From positions 1-64,000 of the IMG/VR virus record IMGVR_UViG_3300023174_000117: a DNA stretch of 64,000 nt, one strand, 5' to 3'. This stretch comes from a virus. The translations under genes and the position numbers were made by a program. The notes beneath the pieces were generated by a model that saw nothing but the letters and a program-made list of their open reading frames with translations, ran no database searches and was not told the DNA's origin. This document shows, in pieces, positions 19,601-28,190 of this stretch (the first letter of the stretch is position 1; each line of letters starts with the position of its first letter).

Positions 19601-20253
19601 GAGGATGTCAAATCTGATATTGGCTGGCTATTAAAATATATTTGCGATGCAAGGTGCGAATTATTCGTGGAGGATATTGATGCCCCAGAATAATTTATGT
19701 GCTTGGAATATAGATTCTCTGCGAATGTTTGCAGGCTAGACTGTTCAAAGCTTGTTGTTGCCAAATCTGAGCTAGACTGTGTATATGATTCAACAAGGAT
19801 GGATTTTGCATAATGCCTTCCTGTGGCATTTGGATTGATATGCGCAGAAAATAAAATATTCAGCTCATCAATCTTTAATACTATTCCGTCAATCAGGGAG
19901 CTTATTGTTGATATCTGTGATTGAAGAACGTTTGTTGGGAAATTTAATTTTAATTTGGATTCTGAAATTGAAGCAGATTGCGATATGTTATCATCAACAA
20001 TTGGTCCATATATAACATTTGCCTTATCGAGTGCTTCTTTCGATAGGTTCCCCGAAGAGTCGAGTGAGTTTGAGATTCTATCCCCGACAGTTAGCCCTAC
20101 GGCACCCTGAGGATTTACACCCAAGGTCTTCTCAATCTGTATTATTGCAGAGCGTAGAGAATTGAAAAATTCCGACGATATTTCCGTTATACCGTCACGA
20201 ACCACTGGAATTTCAGCAGACGTATCTACTTGATTTGGATATTTTGACTTCAT
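16666..20253 (-). CDS. Giant tail fibre/tailspike-like protein, copy B
   Basis: This 1195-residue protein is a paralogue of the next upstream gene (20250-24488). Both begin with the same module: SKYPNQVDTSAE, then RSAIIQIEKTLGVNPQGAVG and EALDKANVIYGPI, followed by DNI..KLKLNFPTNVLQ. Similarity continues over about 250 residues, including INYSG.NIS-type and SDVQNAIEDI-type segments. The C-terminal third contains a likely right-handed beta-helix: FTDIESAIKYAGFY, SPKVVIREGEYEVNSP, then DLTVAGSGTTSLV, as in tailspikes that bind or cut surface sugars. The ATG overlaps the stop of copy A (ATGA). No catalytic site is recognisable. It is probably an adhesin; receptor unknown. Confidence 0.65.
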   Translation of the reverse strand: MKSKYPNQVDTSAEIPVVRDGITEISSEFFNSLRSAIIQIEKTLGVNPQGAVGLTVGDRISNSLDSSGNLSKEALDKANVIYGPIVDDNISQSASISESKLKLNFPTNVLQSQISTISSLIDGIVLKIDELNILFSAHINPNATGRHYAKSILVESYTQSSSDLATTSFEQSSLQTFAENLYSKHINYSGASISSTNNSHLASQIYFNSQPISDLTSSSDVQNAIEDIASLNSESIRDNFSYLNSNAQIRFGRKKSLFEGNDKNLVIISAIDVIYSISSTSVTKLTLSTPTLPIQSISKFDLVRLTGTPNAADDGEYYIESFEMDGSNISTISIFAQIKTDSSGTAIISVFKNSYENNNFNGLNTTIRPRFNYTNTPDIVVAHPNAASVISFGFDSSNITALNNKVKILVDGELEQDFETFDSTLSEDSQNIDSVVYKINTQFVENKFPVMAYKVRRASCYELALTHVVPDLAGDIKQRSIKISAASDSDGTTSLGFSSRLDITYYGASGNPVLLNGNLLKDFYKILSFDNTTAYLNPSSQRISLNSGTFLSYGVAVGDTVVVSGSTDSNDDGAFRILNVDAQNIDLDLTSFTFSGSLSETSIIYIFKNSIPLYTLNFEEVSETSGFSMVDSLMDINGFVFFNKRAEISSPISSSSVFASIVDISSGYLIDDFATLTIDTNGDAFITDSNLIDGEKVTVTSNGIFNIPSPDRTNYLTIRVNYTSLPVTNLSCIIYGKQEHKKDVYHLSRSIFGNSLGRVFGFPTSVGVPNLIDKRTFGNIDVNQISPNFIEKYIEGPRNELRSSGIVTGCSVAGITRGTDAGGDYVSFGVSAGIAIVNGIRYIFSGIESFKHYTLTNFYVAIDRFGCLDVRDEISESYSSYKNQSVAFLAYIRNVESIYVPSINGEEVYDLRYFVNNIDSKISKEIIVSNNQSDSHFTDIESAIKYAGFYSRIFPNISYYSPKVVIREGEYEVNSPILIDFDLTVAGSGTTSLVKRGDALSIGTPYSTSTNFDVMKSIFIIGGGEASSSDRIIRGVMFKDISYKTNDSFSGTAPVFCITQDLGSDGNNPYFRFENIYFEGPQDFSANPAGTPVFENPIVATHSTAGSFPTDVIFGNIIMTGCYFNYMGSEDGIIKVVVDQGASSNSTVQNIIATNNISVNSAPDGYIPSPKMIYDNYTSYVTVSNLIESSNAITI

Positions 20254-23200
20254 TCTGAAATTCCCAATATTTCAGATAGATTTGTAGACTCAAAAGTTAA
20301 TATAACTTTGCTAAATCCATCTTGTGATGCTGTTGTTGTTAATAGATTAACTAGTAAATAATGCTGGGCAGAACCGGTTGGTTTATATGAACAATCAAAT
20401 GTAAAATATCCTCCGGCCATTGTAATTAGACTATTCAGCGTACCTGAAGATACAACGGTAGTGTAAGTTCCGGAGGTATTACCCTCCTTTATTATAAGTA
20501 CTTCGATCTGAGAGGCTGCTGTAATATCACCTGTAATCTTTACTGATGTCAGTTTCTGTCCGCTCAAAATCTCTATTGGGGTGGAAACGGATTCCGATAT
20601 ATTTACATTAACGAAAGGTCTAGTATAAGCCCCAACTAATGGGGCGTAAATTCTATCCGTAGGAATTATTGCTGGAGACATTATTCCAACAAATAGGGGA
20701 TCATATGCATCAAAGTGATAGGTTGTTCCTGCGCCAATAACTATCTGGCTTTGATAGAACCAATAAGTTTTTGTTATTTTTCTTGCGGTATCGAAGAATA
20801 TATTTGATGTTGTAAGCTGCCCACCAATAACCAAATTATTAGAGATCCTGTCGGTTCTATCATCTGTACCTACAAGTGGGGTCGAGTTACCGATAGATGT
20901 TATATCATTATCTGGAGGAAAGTCACTCGCATCAAAGATAGATGGGCTAGTTATTGGTTCCGCTGAAATTATTACGTTGTTCTGAAGACATACATTCTTG
21001 TATCTAACAGAGGAAGCTAGCGGAGTGAAATTTATTGGAGATAGGAGGGTATTCGAAGTTTTTATATAACAATCTTTTATTGTTATATTTCCCTTATTCG
21101 TTACCGAATCATCCTCCTCCCTTATCTCTAAGGAAGAGAAAGAATAATAATAAGCAAATGATGTAGAAAGTCCAGTGATATCATTTAATTTTGATATGCC
21201 GTCTATATTAAGTTTGAAATCATAATTATTACCGAGAGAATCGTAATTATTAAGATCTAGAACATGTATGCCACCAGTTGTCAGCTCGAAATTCTTAAGA
21301 GTTAAGAATCCGTTATAAAACCTGTCATGAGCAAGTGTTGCGTGAATTCCTGTTTGGTTGAAGCCATAACCTGGAATGGTTATAGCGCCAGCAAAAACAT
21401 AATCACCGTCGGAAGCGGAAATATTATAAAATATCTTTACCTTTGTTGATGTACCTTCCCCGGAGATTGTAACAGGGAAATCTACCCAAAAACCATCTCT
21501 AATTAAGGTGTTATAATAGTTCTTCCTTGTATCATCCTCAGCTATCGTAACTACTGCAAAGTACCAATCAAGTATTGACAACTCAGTAGTAATGTCTATT
21601 GACACCGTGTGTGTTCCGGATTTCATATGAACTTCCGGAGTTCCTGCGGATGGATATATCTGCTGGAATCTTTTTGCATACTTTAGGGCTTTTACTAAAT
21701 CACTAAAGTGTGCCATGCCTGGCTCAGGACTTACAGTTATAGAATTAAGTATCTTTAAGTCTATCTCGTTTATAAACAGTCTCTGATCATAAGAATATAC
21801 AATTCCGCCAGAAAGCTCTATGCTACCCAACAATGCAACGTTCGCATCCTGCCAAGGATAGTTGCAGAGCGGATCGCAAGACTCGAAAATCAGATTTCCG
21901 TCCTGGTCTACCCCTATATATACTTTGTCCGTATCCGCAGAATTAATTGCAGTCGAAATATTTTCAAAATTTTTAAATATAAATTTTCTTCCGCCTACGT
22001 AACAAGATCCAGAGCTTATACTAACTAAATAAATGCCATCTATTCCTACAGATCCTGACAAGACATCTAGACCAAAGATTACGCCGTTACTTCTGAGATC
22101 ATCTATCCCGGGTCGTACAACAGTATCAACGAAACGACTGGATATGTCTCTGTCAGAAATTACACCATAATCTAATTCAGAGAAGAATCTTGGACCACCG
22201 ATTCCACCAACGAGGGAGGATGAAAAGCTATCATAAGCTATGTTGGCTAAGACGAGATTATTATCTCTGTCGATCTTACTGAAGAGATATACAATCGAGC
22301 TGGTTTGTGATGTAGAGCCTATATAACTGTAAAGATCTTCTTTGCTTGGAACATAAACATCAATAGATAGAGCGTTGTTATCGGAAAAGAGTTTTATATA
22401 ATTGTGATTTCCGACTATTTTTATGGAGGGACCTTGATCTAGACTTATGCTAACGTAGCCGTCTGCTGTTTGAGTATAATTAATTGTTGCTTGCTCGACC
22501 CCAAATTTATTATCAAAACCAACCACCGTTAATAGGGAAGAACTTACTAATACAGGCGTCTCCAGCTCTGCGATTGGATTGTAAAAAAAATTTATTTCAT
22601 CGTCAATAAATATCTCAAAGAGTATGCTTCCGAAGGATCCTGCCACCTTTATGAATTCATATTCTGAAAAATCAAGGGTATTATTTAAAATTACGTATGT
22701 TAAGCCATCAACGCTTGTGCTAGGTAAACCTGAAGGTAACTGGTCAGAAGATATTGTTAGTGTTGATTCTGTAACTGCGGATATTCTTAAGGATATGTTG
22801 TATCCAAAACCAAGGATTATTATTATATCCCCTTTCTTCACGCCACTTGTAACAAAGTTTATTGAAGAATCTGTAGTCTCCAATATGTTCAAATTTTGAG
22901 TGAAGCTTATGCTTTGAGTCTTTATTTTTATTGCACTCTTGTTGTGTTCTTTTCCGTTTATCACAAATGATGCAGAGTATTTCCCGTAGATGTTTTTGTC
23001 TTCGCAATAGGAGAAACCAAGAGAATCTATGGCGTCGTCTGTCGATCGAGATATTTTAAAATAAATATCTGTCGAGTCTCCCGTGGCGACATTCGAGCAT
23101 ATTGCTAGCTCTGAACCTCCATGTTCATCATCAGCTCGATATGCTAATACGGGAAGAAGATAAGAATCAAGCTGCTCATTAATATAGGCGATTAATGAGT

Positions 23201-24488
23201 CAAGACTTGTACCAGATAATACAAAGCAATCTATGTTGTACGGAATACCATCATTAATTGATATATTGAAATATCTATTCGTGGCGGTTATTTCTCCGAT
23301 TTTAATTGATGAGGATATTGCGGATGCTGCGCTTGGATCGCAAAACATCACAGTTGACGAGGATGTTAGCGAGTGATTTTGCATTGCGCCAGTCAGCAAC
23401 GATGACTTTGTGTAATTTGTTTTTTGCTTATAATAAATATAAGAGCTGTTAGTTGTAATGTCTTCAGTTACAAATCCAAAAACATCAAAGGATGAAATTT
23501 TTGTAGCGTCTGATGGATTATAATTAACGCCTAATATTTGAAAGGTTCTCTCGACACCATCAGATATAATTGATATTTTATCAGACTTTTCAATTTCAAA
23601 ATCCGGCTTATCTATGTCAACAGACAGCGACATATTAGATATTTTTGAATAAGAGGAGTTTTTAAGAATTGTTACGGATATATTAGATGCAATAAGAATT
23701 CCATACGAAGAGTTGTTCAAATCTAATATATTTGCTTTTCTAACGATTCCGTTTGAGTTGTTGTAATTTTTATAGTTTTCTATTGCAACTATTGGTGCTG
23801 CAACTAGGTCCTCTATTGCGCCTTGAACTGTAGATGATGATATTACAGAACCTGTATTTGCATTGTCAAAATATATTTGGTTTGAATTATGAGAATTGTT
23901 TTCTGATGATATATTTGAACCACTGTAATTTACGTGGGATGATATTATGCTGTCTAATGCGGCCTGAACATTGGAATCGGAGAATGATTTTAATGATTCC
24001 GATGATGAACCTGAAAATGCCGAAGTAGATATTGCGGTTGCTGGATGCCTTGCTGAAGCACTCTTATTTAGGTGAGATGATAAATTTGCGCTAATTTCTT
24101 TAATCTGAAGCTCAAGAGAATCAATTACAGAATTAACGTAAGATACTTGTGCCTGCAGAACATTAGTTGGAAAATTTAGCTTTAATTTATCTTCCTCTAT
24201 GGCTGCAGTTTTTGCGATATTGTCGTTTGTGATTGGTCCATAAATCACATTTGCTTTATCGAGAGCCTCTTTCAATATTGAACCAGACGGATCCAAACTC
24301 TTGGATAGCCTGGACGAGACGCTATTACCTATGGCACCCTGAGGGTTTATGCCTAAAGTTTTTTCAATTTGGATTATTGCAGATCTAATAGAGTTTATGG
24401 AGTCTGCACCTATCTCATTTAAGTTGTTTCTTACTATAGGTAGCTCAGCAGATGTATCTATTTGATTTGGATATTTTGAATTTGACAT
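20250..24488 (-). CDS. Giant tail fibre/tailspike-like protein, copy A
   Basis: This is a 1412-residue protein sharing its N-terminal attachment-like module with copy B (SKYPNQIDTSAELPIVR, SIRSAIIQIEKTLGINPQGA). Central regions are Ser/Asn/Asp-rich beta domains. A beta-helix-like part begins near residue 925 (HFSDLVKALKYAKRF, then EVHMKSGTHTVSIDITTE and ISGEGTSTKVKI). The C-terminal 120 residues form a beta-sandwich-like tip (PTGSAQHYLLVNLLTTTAS). The conserved N-terminus with diverged C-terminal parts is the pattern of adhesin duplication followed by receptor diversification. The start has no strong ribosome site (ATAGAGT before ATG). Similar Ser/Asn-rich fibres occur in many large myoviruses. 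Confidence 0.65.
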   Translation of the reverse strand: MSNSKYPNQIDTSAELPIVRNNLNEIGADSINSIRSAIIQIEKTLGINPQGAIGNSVSSRLSKSLDPSGSILKEALDKANVIYGPITNDNIAKTAAIEEDKLKLNFPTNVLQAQVSYVNSVIDSLELQIKEISANLSSHLNKSASARHPATAISTSAFSGSSSESLKSFSDSNVQAALDSIISSHVNYSGSNISSENNSHNSNQIYFDNANTGSVISSSTVQGAIEDLVAAPIVAIENYKNYNNSNGIVRKANILDLNNSSYGILIASNISVTILKNSSYSKISNMSLSVDIDKPDFEIEKSDKISIISDGVERTFQILGVNYNPSDATKISSFDVFGFVTEDITTNSSYIYYKQKTNYTKSSLLTGAMQNHSLTSSSTVMFCDPSAASAISSSIKIGEITATNRYFNISINDGIPYNIDCFVLSGTSLDSLIAYINEQLDSYLLPVLAYRADDEHGGSELAICSNVATGDSTDIYFKISRSTDDAIDSLGFSYCEDKNIYGKYSASFVINGKEHNKSAIKIKTQSISFTQNLNILETTDSSINFVTSGVKKGDIIIILGFGYNISLRISAVTESTLTISSDQLPSGLPSTSVDGLTYVILNNTLDFSEYEFIKVAGSFGSILFEIFIDDEINFFYNPIAELETPVLVSSSLLTVVGFDNKFGVEQATINYTQTADGYVSISLDQGPSIKIVGNHNYIKLFSDNNALSIDVYVPSKEDLYSYIGSTSQTSSIVYLFSKIDRDNNLVLANIAYDSFSSSLVGGIGGPRFFSELDYGVISDRDISSRFVDTVVRPGIDDLRSNGVIFGLDVLSGSVGIDGIYLVSISSGSCYVGGRKFIFKNFENISTAINSADTDKVYIGVDQDGNLIFESCDPLCNYPWQDANVALLGSIELSGGIVYSYDQRLFINEIDLKILNSITVSPEPGMAHFSDLVKALKYAKRFQQIYPSAGTPEVHMKSGTHTVSIDITTELSILDWYFAVVTIAEDDTRKNYYNTLIRDGFWVDFPVTISGEGTSTKVKIFYNISASDGDYVFAGAITIPGYGFNQTGIHATLAHDRFYNGFLTLKNFELTTGGIHVLDLNNYDSLGNNYDFKLNIDGISKLNDITGLSTSFAYYYSFSSLEIREEDDSVTNKGNITIKDCYIKTSNTLLSPINFTPLASSVRYKNVCLQNNVIISAEPITSPSIFDASDFPPDNDITSIGNSTPLVGTDDRTDRISNNLVIGGQLTTSNIFFDTARKITKTYWFYQSQIVIGAGTTYHFDAYDPLFVGIMSPAIIPTDRIYAPLVGAYTRPFVNVNISESVSTPIEILSGQKLTSVKITGDITAASQIEVLIIKEGNTSGTYTTVVSSGTLNSLITMAGGYFTFDCSYKPTGSAQHYLLVNLLTTTASQDGFSKVILTFESTNLSEILGISE

Positions 24489-24521
24489 ACTCTATACTTA
24501 TAATTTAATATATTGTTGTTT

Positions 24522-24782
24522 TTAATATACTAAATATTTTTCTTTAGAATTAGTTATTTCGTAGCACCCATTTTCAATATTTATATTTTTGTCCGCTTCA
24601 ACGGATGAATTACTTATAGGTAAAATTATGGATGGTTCAAAATTATTATAAGATATAAAGCTAAACTGAGATTCGCTTAAAGACATCATATTTATAACTT
24701 TTTCAGATATTTCATTATAATTTTTGAAAAAATAAGAAATATTAAAAAGAATGAAAATGATTAGAGAGGTATGCTTTAACAT
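24522..24782 (-). CDS. Small protein with N-terminal membrane anchor
   Basis: This is an 86-residue protein with a hydrophobic N-terminal segment (residues 3-20, TSLIIFILFNISYFF) that could be a signal anchor, followed by a polar Ser/Asn-rich tail of about 60 residues. AGGA lies 7 bases before the ATG. It lies with other small membrane proteins (25036-25281 and 28191-28568) and might belong to a lysis set, for example as a spanin-like protein, but no lipobox or family motif is visible. Function unknown. Confidence 0.5.
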   Translation of the reverse strand: MLKHTSLIIFILFNISYFFKNYNEISEKVINMMSLSESQFSFISYNNFEPSIILPISNSSVEADKNINIENGCYEITNSKEKYLVY

Positions 24783-24794
24783 GAAACTTCCTAA

Positions 24795-25043
24795 TTATTC
24801 TAATGATATTGGATCTATCTTAACTTTTTCTATATCAGTTTTATTCATAAGTTCTTTTATTGACTCTATATTTATATCGAAGTAAATCTTGGAACCATCT
24901 TCATCTTCTGATGAAAATTTATTTAAACTGACATTATTATCATTAAAACTATTAGTAATTATTTTAGATAGCTTTTTGTGAATAACCAGGTCTGTTTTAG
25001 CATTTAACTCTGCTAATTTTTTTATTAAAAATTCCTTATTCAT
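24795..25043 (-). CDS. Small charged protein of unknown function
   Basis: This is an 82-residue acidic/basic mixed helical protein (MNKEFLIKKLAELNAKTDLV at the start). The ATG at 25043 is chosen because it overlaps the stop codon of the upstream membrane protein gene (ATGAATAA) and has GGAAGAGC upstream. An in-frame upstream start at 25091 would put 16 residues inside the neighbouring gene and is less likely. No family recognised. Confidence 0.5.
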   Translation of the reverse strand: MNKEFLIKKLAELNAKTDLVIHKKLSKIITNSFNDNNVSLNKFSSEDEDGSKIYFDINIESIKELMNKTDIEKVKIDPISLE

Positions 25044-25281
25044 TTGGCTGCTCTTCCTTTTTTCCAAAATCCGTCCATTTTCTTGCAACATAAGCAGTGA
25101 ATGTGGAAGACATATACATAGTAAGTATTGCTATGTCAACTGGCACAAAAGAAAAAGATAAGTATTTCTCAAATACTGGCGAGAAAGAAACAAGAATTAT
25201 ATTCATGGTTACAACAAGAAAGGAAATTGTTGCAAATGTTAACATCGCATCCTTTCTACCTTTGCTATTTTTAATCCACAT
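25036..25281 (-). CDS. Two-span membrane protein, holin candidate
   Basis: This is an 81-residue protein with two predicted membrane segments: about residues 12-33 (AMLTFATISFLVVTMNIILV) and 44-64 (FVPVDIAILTMYMSSTFTAYV), with a short charged N-terminus and a charged C-terminal tail (RKWTDFGKKEEQPNE). This size and topology fits class II holins, which open the inner membrane at lysis. TAGGAG precedes the ATG at good spacing. No endolysin gene was recognised next to it, so the holin call is inference from topology only. It could also be a small virion or superinfection-exclusion protein. Confidence 0.45.
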   Translation of the reverse strand: MWIKNSKGRKDAMLTFATISFLVVTMNIILVSFSPVFEKYLSFSFVPVDIAILTMYMSSTFTAYVARKWTDFGKKEEQPNE

Positions 25282-25289
25282 AGATTCTC

Positions 25290-27287
25290 CTAGGGGTTCT
25301 TCATGAATGGATATTGATACAGAATATCTGTCTTGTCCATTCTCATTAAATTTAACTTTTGCCTTCCGTACTTATTAAATACAAATCTTTCTCTCGATGA
25401 GTCTAAAACTTCATATATGAACTCAATATCATCAGTGTAATCAAATCGTATAATAACATCACGATCTTTTATTATTGGTTTATATAAGGCTAATGCGGAT
25501 GGTTTGAATTCTTGATTTAGATGCTGATGATCCCCAAGCGCTAAATTTTCTGGGGTCTCATAGAATCTGATGAGAACCCGCTTATCAGCTCTCCTTTGAT
25601 TGATATACTGCTCATATCCACCGACGATGCCCGTTCCAAAGCAGAACTTGCAACTTCTAATTTTAGGATGTTGCCTTCTTAAGGTCACACAACTGCAGGT
25701 TTCTCCAGACCATAGTCTCTTGAGAAGTACACATTTTTCTCCGACATTCTCCATCAGCTCCTCTTCTCTATCGAGAGCCCGCTGATATATATTTACTCCC
25801 CTAAATCCATTATATTCTCCACCAAGATATGTTCCGCAGTCGTTCTTATTGTTTAAAACTTCCCATGGCAATGGCTGGTGATATCCGCAGTGATCTAGAC
25901 CGTCATGGGCCATTTTCTCAAAATCAGAAAAGTCCGGAACAATAAGGCCAACAGCATTGTATTGTCTTCCGGTAGACTCTTGATCCTGATAGGTACAAGT
26001 GCCATAAATAATAACGTTGTTATCATCCTGGCAAGACAGGAACATCTCGACCGGATCCGATGAGTCATGATATGCCGGAGTTGTTCCGGAAAGTCCTCTG
26101 CCACCAGATGGCACCAGAAAATAATTTTCATCAAAATTTATTGAATTATATCTTATTACTTCGGTTCCAACTTTCAACAAACCTGTGGCCGGAAACCCAA
26201 CTACACTCGAAACTTTAATTATAGTGGATTCATCAGAAATCTCTTCAACAAGGGTTGTTGATGATGGCAGATAAAAAATTCCAGGAGAGAGCTCTCCCAT
26301 GCCATCTGTATTCAAAGAGTCCTTGTACGTCTCCATAACTCTAGCGGCAAAGTAATATCCGATTCCAACGGAGAATTCTGACAACGTTGTCTCAAGTATA
26401 GAACTATCTATCAGATACTTTGGTTCAGAATCAAAGATTTTAAGACGATCTTCTGAGTAGTATAGCAAAACATAAATATCGCTATTGTAAAATCTTGAAG
26501 CAGGCTTGGACCAGCTTATATAGAGATCTTTGCCATTTCCAAGGTCGCGAACAGACGTAACGCCCTGAAAGAAACCTACGAATCCACCTTGAGGAAATAT
26601 GTCTGGAAGTGGTACTTCGGTATACTTTATAAAAAACTTAAAGGAGGAAGATAGAATCTTTGAACTTGAATTTGATATTTCATAACGAAGAGTGTATGCG
26701 CCATCTCTCAGGAACTCATCTGGATCTATTGTTATCTCTACGTCACGAAGAGTTACCGAGGTTATGTTGCTACCAATTCCATGAAATCCGTTCTGAAAAT
26801 CACCATTTTTAATTGCATAAGCGCCATTGATAGACACATTAATTGTAGATAAATCAAGATCTTCAGAGTCATCCTTAAATTCCAAAAAAATCCTTTGAGG
26901 CGATACTACATTCGAATTGTTTTCGGGAGAAGAAAAGAAAAGATATGGCTTGTTTTCAATTACTTTGAAAGAATAATTAAAATTATTATATTTTCCTAAA
27001 AAGTTTTGAACCTGTATTTTAACGTTTATTATGGAGTTTTCTTCAAAGTTATTTTCAAGATTTATTACAACCGAAAGGTTATCTCCGACTGGATTTATAT
27101 CAGAATAAATTCCGGCAAACCCCGGCTTAAACTCAGAACCTTCTACTGCAGTTGTTCCGTTTATTTGAACAATCAATGTTGATGAATTGATTCCATTTCC
27201 ATCATCAACAATAGTAAATTCAATTAATGTATCGAGAGGATTTCTTTTGGATCCCTCCGGAGGACTAACTCCAGTTAAAGAAAACAT
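25290..27287 (-). CDS. Virion protein with Ig-like repeats and a Cys-rich GTG/GGY motif
   Basis: This is a 665-residue protein. Residues 1-220 contain two related Ig/cadherin-like repeats, each with an I-N-G-T/A-Y-A...F..GF.GI.S pattern (INGTTAVEGSEFKPGFAGIY and INGAYAIKNGDFQNGFHGIG). The middle part is fibronectin-like. Near residues 525-570 there is a Cys-rich motif: ETCSCVTLRRQHPKIRSCKF then CFGTGIVGGYEQY, that is C-x-C followed by C-x2-C-F-G-T-G-x-V-G-G-Y. It probably binds zinc, and related motifs occur in structural proteins of other myoviruses. GGAG precedes the ATG. A baseplate or neck role is likely from context; exact role unknown. Confidence 0.5.
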   Translation of the reverse strand: MFSLTGVSPPEGSKRNPLDTLIEFTIVDDGNGINSSTLIVQINGTTAVEGSEFKPGFAGIYSDINPVGDNLSVVINLENNFEENSIINVKIQVQNFLGKYNNFNYSFKVIENKPYLFFSSPENNSNVVSPQRIFLEFKDDSEDLDLSTINVSINGAYAIKNGDFQNGFHGIGSNITSVTLRDVEITIDPDEFLRDGAYTLRYEISNSSSKILSSSFKFFIKYTEVPLPDIFPQGGFVGFFQGVTSVRDLGNGKDLYISWSKPASRFYNSDIYVLLYYSEDRLKIFDSEPKYLIDSSILETTLSEFSVGIGYYFAARVMETYKDSLNTDGMGELSPGIFYLPSSTTLVEEISDESTIIKVSSVVGFPATGLLKVGTEVIRYNSINFDENYFLVPSGGRGLSGTTPAYHDSSDPVEMFLSCQDDNNVIIYGTCTYQDQESTGRQYNAVGLIVPDFSDFEKMAHDGLDHCGYHQPLPWEVLNNKNDCGTYLGGEYNGFRGVNIYQRALDREEELMENVGEKCVLLKRLWSGETCSCVTLRRQHPKIRSCKFCFGTGIVGGYEQYINQRRADKRVLIRFYETPENLALGDHQHLNQEFKPSALALYKPIIKDRDVIIRFDYTDDIEFIYEVLDSSRERFVFNKYGRQKLNLMRMDKTDILYQYPFMKNP

Positions 27288-27306
27288 AATTTCTCCACAC
27301 TTATTT

Positions 27307-27323
27307 AGATATTATTAATATCT
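27307..27323 (-). promoter_or_regulatory. Candidate promoter element with palindromic arms
   Basis: The minus strand reads AGATATTAATAATATCT. The seven-base arms AGATATT and AATATCT are inverted repeats around a 3-base centre, and the core ATTAATAATA matches the recurrent upstream element. It lies 20-36 bases before the ATG at 27287, with GGAG between them. Confidence 0.35.
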
Positions 27324-27328
27324 AATGT

Positions 27329-27844
27329 TTACTTCAACTTTTTAAGAAGTTCTTCCTTCTTGGATTCTGCTTCTTCTTTATCTTTTACTTTGTGATATTT
27401 TAGCAGCTTATTTACATATTTTTCGGCTTCTTTTTCCGAACGATTGTTTGCATCAAATTTTATTTGATTTTGAAAAGCCTCAATTTCTTCTGGTCTCTCT
27501 AGATATTTTTTCTTTCTTTTCGTTCTGTCTGTGTCAAACTCTTTTTCTATATGCTGAAATACGTGAGTTAGCTCGTGAACAACATATCTGCATAATATCT
27601 CAAATTTTTCATCAAGCAGTGATGTATTTAGAAACATTTTTCCATCTATTGTCTTTGCAGTAACATCAAGCTTAGAATCAAATGCTATAGAAACTCCATC
27701 TAAATCCTCCGGTTTTCTGTCGTACTCTTCGCAAAGCTCTTTTACTACAGGATCTTTTTTGAGATATTTCTTGACCTTAGATAATATCTTGACTTGATTT
27801 TCTATTGATTCAATCTTTTTTTTCTTCAGTTCTACTACATACAT
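27329..27844 (-). CDS. Zinc metallopeptidase (HExxH)
   Basis: This is a 171-residue protein with a clear gluzincin-type motif, H90-E-L-T-H94 within YVVHELTHVFQH. A glutamate cluster follows about 25 residues later (YLERPEEIEAF, E119-E122), a suitable third zinc ligand. The rest is Lys/Glu-rich and helical, with a final charged coiled-coil-like tail. No signal peptide is seen. The enzyme probably cleaves a protein or peptide substrate in the infected cell or virion. It might act in lysis or virion maturation, but it does not resemble a known endopeptidase endolysin. It overlaps the end of the previous small gene by 35 bases. Confidence 0.7.
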   Translation of the reverse strand: MYVVELKKKKIESIENQVKILSKVKKYLKKDPVVKELCEEYDRKPEDLDGVSIAFDSKLDVTAKTIDGKMFLNTSLLDEKFEILCRYVVHELTHVFQHIEKEFDTDRTKRKKKYLERPEEIEAFQNQIKFDANNRSEKEAEKYVNKLLKYHKVKDKEEAESKKEELLKKLK

Positions 27845-28031
27845 TGTTCTGCATCCCGATTATATATTGTGCTAGCTTTGTACTTTGTTCCAGTTCTGAA
27901 ATTCTTTCGCTTGCCTTACAGATTAAATTTTTCAGTCCAAGAATTTCTAACTCAATTTCGTCAGGCGTCTCTGGCTTTGAGAATCCAAGATAATCAATTT
28001 TGCATTTCTCTATCTTCTTCATGTGTCTCAT
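27810..28031 (-). CDS. Small overlapping helical protein of unknown function
   Basis: This is a helical protein of about 73 residues (EKCKIDYLGFSKPETPDEIE, then LGLKNLICKASERISELEQ). Possible ATG starts are 28034, 28031 and 28022; AAGAGG lies just before the first, so the 28031 or 28022 start is most likely. An open frame extending to 28148 exists but would fully overlap the 62-residue gene and lacks a good ribosome site. It overlaps the metallopeptidase start by 35 bases. Function unknown. Confidence 0.4.
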   Translation of the reverse strand: MRHMKKIEKCKIDYLGFSKPETPDEIELEILGLKNLICKASERISELEQSTKLAQYIIGMQNNVCSRTEEKKD

Positions 28032-28182
28032 CATCCTCTTGAGATTCGGCGCTAAACTTTCCAACACTCTCTGGTGGAGATGATACTGTAATACAAATAT
28101 CTTTAACCTGCTCGGATATTTTATTTTTAAGAAGGGCGCATTCCTCAATGAGTAATTTTAAGTTATTATCTAAAATATTCAT
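27994..28182 (-). CDS. Small acidic-tailed protein of unknown function
   Basis: This is a 62-residue protein with a helical N-terminal half (MNILDNNLKLLIEECALLKN) and a very acidic C-terminus (ESQEDDETHEEDREMQN). The last 38 bases overlap the following small gene in another frame. AGGA lies before the ATG at 28182. Both frames cannot be ruled out; this one has the better start context. No family recognised. Confidence 0.45.
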   Translation of the reverse strand: MNILDNNLKLLIEECALLKNKISEQVKDICITVSSPPESVGKFSAESQEDDETHEEDREMQN

Positions 28183-28190
28183 TCTGAATC

